Source: a virus. From it: 21,890 nucleotides of DNA. The translations under genes were made by a program, and so were the position numbers. Positions 20,268 through 21,890 of the stretch are shown one piece after another. The stretch's first letter is position 1. Every line of letters begins with the position of its first letter. Below the pieces are notes generated by a model that did not search any database, had not been told where the DNA came from, and saw nothing but the letters and a program-made list of their open reading frames with translations. The stretch lies in the IMG/VR virus record IMGVR_UViG_3300022698_000224, positions 1-21,890 of that record. One strand, written 5' to 3'.

Positions 20268-20564
20268 ATGACAGATCAGACAGGACCGATGGGCGTCCTC
20301 GAACCTGGAGGATTATGCCCGAAACCGTCAGGGAATCAGAGTCCTGGCGCAAACTTCTTGAAACTGGAAGACATCATGGTGAGCGCAGAGGTCTCTCTGT
20401 GCAACACAGAGACGGTTCAGAGGGTTTCGGAGTTCCTGACCTACAAGATGGTCGAACAGATCAAGAAGAAAGTCGCTGAGAACCTCGAAGTGAGGAACGA
20501 GGACAACGGAACGGCAACAATCCGCTGCAGACTGGGAGTGATAAGCCTGAAGGATGTGAAGTGA
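20268..20564 (+). CDS. Unknown early protein upstream of the packaging block
   Basis: A 98-aa protein with AAAGGAGACAGAG upstream. The first 30 residues are Pro/Gly-rich and probably disordered (PMGVLEPGGLCPKPSGNQ), then comes a helical region (SEFLTYKMVEQIKKKVAENL) and a short beta end (TATIRCRLGVISLKDVK). It is the last small gene before a hairpin and the terS-like gene. Function unknown. Confidence 0.6.
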   Translation: MTDQTGPMGVLEPGGLCPKPSGNQSPGANFLKLEDIMVSAEVSLCNTETVQRVSEFLTYKMVEQIKKKVAENLEVRNEDNGTATIRCRLGVISLKDVK

Positions 20565-20582
20565 GTAAAAACTTGTGACTCG

Positions 20583-20623
20583 GGGCGGTACCCGCTGAGC
20601 TCGGTGCTCAAAAGGTGCCGCCC
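20583..20623 (+). terminator. Two-tier hairpin before the terS-like gene
   Basis: GGGCGGTACC (20583-20592) pairs with GGTGCCGCCC (20614-20623), 10 bp with one G-U pair; inside it GAGC-TCGGT-GCTC forms a second hairpin. The 3' side is CTCTTG, not a T run. It lies in the 124-nt gap 20565-20688, which has no gene. It may terminate early transcripts or act as a processing or regulatory RNA structure. Confidence 0.5.
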
Positions 20624-20688
20624 TCTTGCACATCTGCACGCACCACGTTCAATTAAATGCATCAGGCTCCATTTCAGGAGGAAAAACA

Positions 20689-21204
20689 GTGGCACGTTCG
20701 AAAGGGAGGAAGAAGAAGCGCAAGCGCAGAGCGAAAAGGGCGCTCAACAAGGCAGAAGAGGTCCAGAAAGTCATAGACGAGTCCCTCGTGACGGTTGAGA
20801 GCGACAGGGACGACTACCCGAACGTACAGTCTATACCCATGGTCAAGATTGCCGTGATTGAGCTGCTTAGGGGGACGAACGTGACCGACCTGATGGAGGT
20901 ACTGCGAGACAGGGGATACATATGCGGCAGGGACAAGTGCTACCGGCTCATGAAGCTCGCGAAGAAAGAGATCATGCGCAGGTCAGAGAAGGACATCGCA
21001 GCGAACTTCGCCTGGGCTGAGGAGAATTTCAAGCGCATAATGCGTGAAGCGATGCAGAAGGGAGACCACAGAGTTCAGATAGTCGCGATAAAAGAGCTCG
21101 TGTCTCTCTGGGGCCTCAACAATCCGGAAAATTCAGCGATGGTTCAAGAGCTGGAAGTGACGCCGGAAATGATAGAGCAGTTCGAACAGATGATCCTGAG
21201 GTGA
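20689..21204 (+). CDS. Terminase small subunit-like protein
   Basis: 171 aa from a GTG start with AGGAGG seven nt upstream (the frame is open to 20626, but without a good site). The N-terminus is very basic (RSKGRKKKRKRRAKR), then a helix-turn-helix-like segment VIELLRGTNVTDLMEVLRDRG (residues about 62-82) followed by KCYRLMKLAKKEI, and a helical region IAANFAWAEENFKRIMREA. It ends with a VTPEMIEQFEQMIL helix. It lies two genes upstream of terL; DNA-recognition subunits of the terminase have this type of layout. The family is not certain by sequence, but position and HTH support it. Basic N-terminus may bind the packaging site. Confidence 0.7.
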   Translation: MARSKGRKKKRKRRAKRALNKAEEVQKVIDESLVTVESDRDDYPNVQSIPMVKIAVIELLRGTNVTDLMEVLRDRGYICGRDKCYRLMKLAKKEIMRRSEKDIAANFAWAEENFKRIMREAMQKGDHRVQIVAIKELVSLWGLNNPENSAMVQELEVTPEMIEQFEQMILR

Positions 21205-21208
21205 GCGG

Positions 21209-21703
21209 TTGGACTTCAATGAAGAGGTGGTCCTGAAGTATAAGCTGATGGTCTGCCGGATAGGCTGGCAGCACACTTCCGACCCCACGCTTCACGAAGA
21301 CCTCGTCCAGGAAGGCATGCTCGGCCTCAAGAAAGCGTGCGAGACGTTCGACCCGACTTTGGGTGTCGTTTTTTCCACGCACGCATACAATAAGGTGCGC
21401 GGCGAGATCATGCGCTACATAAACTACAAGGTGAAGACCGTGCACGTCCCTGTTGCAAAAGGCGAGACATCTTCGACGACAGAGCTCACAGACGAGAGCA
21501 CTCATCATTGTCCTGACTTCTGGATAGACCTCGGAGACGCCATATCGTCTATACGTGACAGAGAGCTCAGGAACATGGCTGGCATGGTCCTGATAATGGG
21601 GATGAACAGGAGGGAGATCTCAGAGAGCACAGGAATCCACTATGAGCGGGTGAAGAAGCTCTGCAGGAGAGCCATCGGACTCGTCAGGGAGAGGATGCTG
21701 TGA
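21209..21703 (+). CDS. Phage RNA polymerase sigma factor (sigma70-like)
   Basis: 164 aa from a TTG start at 21209 with GAGGTGA upstream. Residues about 29-71 are a sigma region 2: H-E-D-L-V-Q-E-G-M-L-G-L-K-K-A, then F-D-P-T-L-G-V-V-F-S-T-H-A-Y-N-K-V-R-G-E-I-M-R-Y-I, the segment that opens and reads the -10 element. Residues about 131-158 (MNRREISESTGIHYERVKKLCRRAI) form a region 4-type HTH. Region 3 is short. Its product should redirect host RNA polymerase to phage late promoters. It lies between terS-like and terL genes and overlaps terL by GTGA. Confidence 0.85.
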   Translation: MDFNEEVVLKYKLMVCRIGWQHTSDPTLHEDLVQEGMLGLKKACETFDPTLGVVFSTHAYNKVRGEIMRYINYKVKTVHVPVAKGETSSTTELTDESTHHCPDFWIDLGDAISSIRDRELRNMAGMVLIMGMNRREISESTGIHYERVKKLCRRAIGLVRERML

Positions 21704-21890
21704 AATTCATGCCATATCAGAAGGATTGGATATTCAGCAAAGCCAGACTGAAGATACTGGAGAAAGCGAGGCGCATAGGAGGTACGTTCTCAACATCGTA
21801 CGGGGTGTGGCGGGAGATGATGAGCGTCAAGAGCCACGATGTGATTGCGGTGACGAGAGATGAGCGCCTGGGGACAGAGTTCGTCGCTGA
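21700..21890 (+). CDS. terL: Terminase large subunit, N-terminal part (3' end cut by window edge)
   Basis: Starts at GTG 21700 (GTGA overlap; an alternative ATG is at 21709) with GGGAGAGG upstream. The 63 complete codons read YQKDWIFSKARLKILEKARR and then IGGTFSTSYG, the Walker A-like region of Mu gp28-type terminases (R-R-I-G-G-T), followed by AVTRDERLGTEFVA at the edge. The rest of the same gene enters at base 1 of the window. Two bases are needed between the two ends to keep the frame. Confidence 0.9.
   Translation, partial: MKFMPYQKDWIFSKARLKILEKARRIGGTFSTSYGVWREMMSVKSHDVIAVTRDERLGTEFVA

Noticed and set aside
20626-20688. ATG 20626 as the start of the terS-like gene
   Set aside because: No ribosome site upstream; GTG 20689 has AGGAGG at ideal spacing, and 20626 is next to the hairpin.
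1-21890. tRNA genes
   Set aside because: No cloverleaf with a plausible TTC arm and anticodon stem was noticed by eye; a covariance-model scan was not possible here.

Overview
The window looks like almost the entire genome of a small, strictly one-strand tailed dsDNA bacteriophage. Every credible gene lies on the + strand with overlaps of 1-30 nt or very short gaps. The two ends of the window are two halves of one large-terminase gene. Its N-terminus starts at 21700 and runs off the right end; its C-terminus enters at base 1 in a frame that would be continuous if two bases (or 2 plus a multiple of 3) were missing at the junction. The natural reading is a circular or circularly permuted genome of about 21.9 kb cut inside terL. 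The host cannot be named from the sequence; consensus-like sigma70 promoters and strong Shine-Dalgarno sites indicate a bacterium.

Packaging and head (20689-5104, across the junction): TerS-like protein, a phage sigma factor, TerL (Mu gp28 type), portal (Mu gp29/DUF935 type), an acidic coiled-coil scaffold, a decoration-like protein, the major capsid protein (Mu gpT type), a strong hairpin, and a DUF1320/Mu gp36-type connector. No MuF-like minor head protein, head protease or Mu transposition gene is visible. A large PKD + BspA-like (DUF285) + six-kelch protein (5123-6850) follows, then two genes that include a ParB-like domain protein.

Tail and adsorption (7962-15470): HK97 gp10-like protein, tail terminator candidate, small tube candidate, tail-assembly chaperone with a -1 frameshift site (A AAA AAG) feeding an in-frame extension, a very short tape measure (375 aa), two unknown virion-type genes, a chimeric collagen-like fibre, a Cys-rich small protein and a GT-A glycosyltransferase. 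No sheath is seen, so a short siphovirus-type tail is likely. By eye, base and codon use shifts several times here (7962-11269 and 11750-13248 are more AT-rich), which points to module exchange. A one-helix holin-like protein (15467-15727) ends this block; no endolysin is recognisable.

Early region (15875-20564): three good sigma70-type promoters. P1 (15875) abuts the start of a winged-helix protein and could make a leaderless mRNA. P2 (16258) is followed within about 80 nt by a strong intrinsic terminator, then the replication initiator gene, which suggests an attenuator or a small RNA. P3 (17522) has a near-consensus core overlaid by a 27-bp dyad. The initiator gene carries two 23-bp iteron-like repeats and an A-rich purine tract, resembling the lambda origin inside gene O. 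Downstream are mostly small unknown genes, an HNH-nuclease ORF with a ribbon-helix-helix protein nested at its 3' end, and a membrane protein with two plausible starts.

The regulatory logic inferred is: host sigma70 reads P1-P3 early; the phage sigma, encoded between terS and terL, then helps to express the packaging, head and tail genes. DNA polymerase, helicase, integrase and a recognisable CI-type repressor are absent, so replication would depend on host enzymes.
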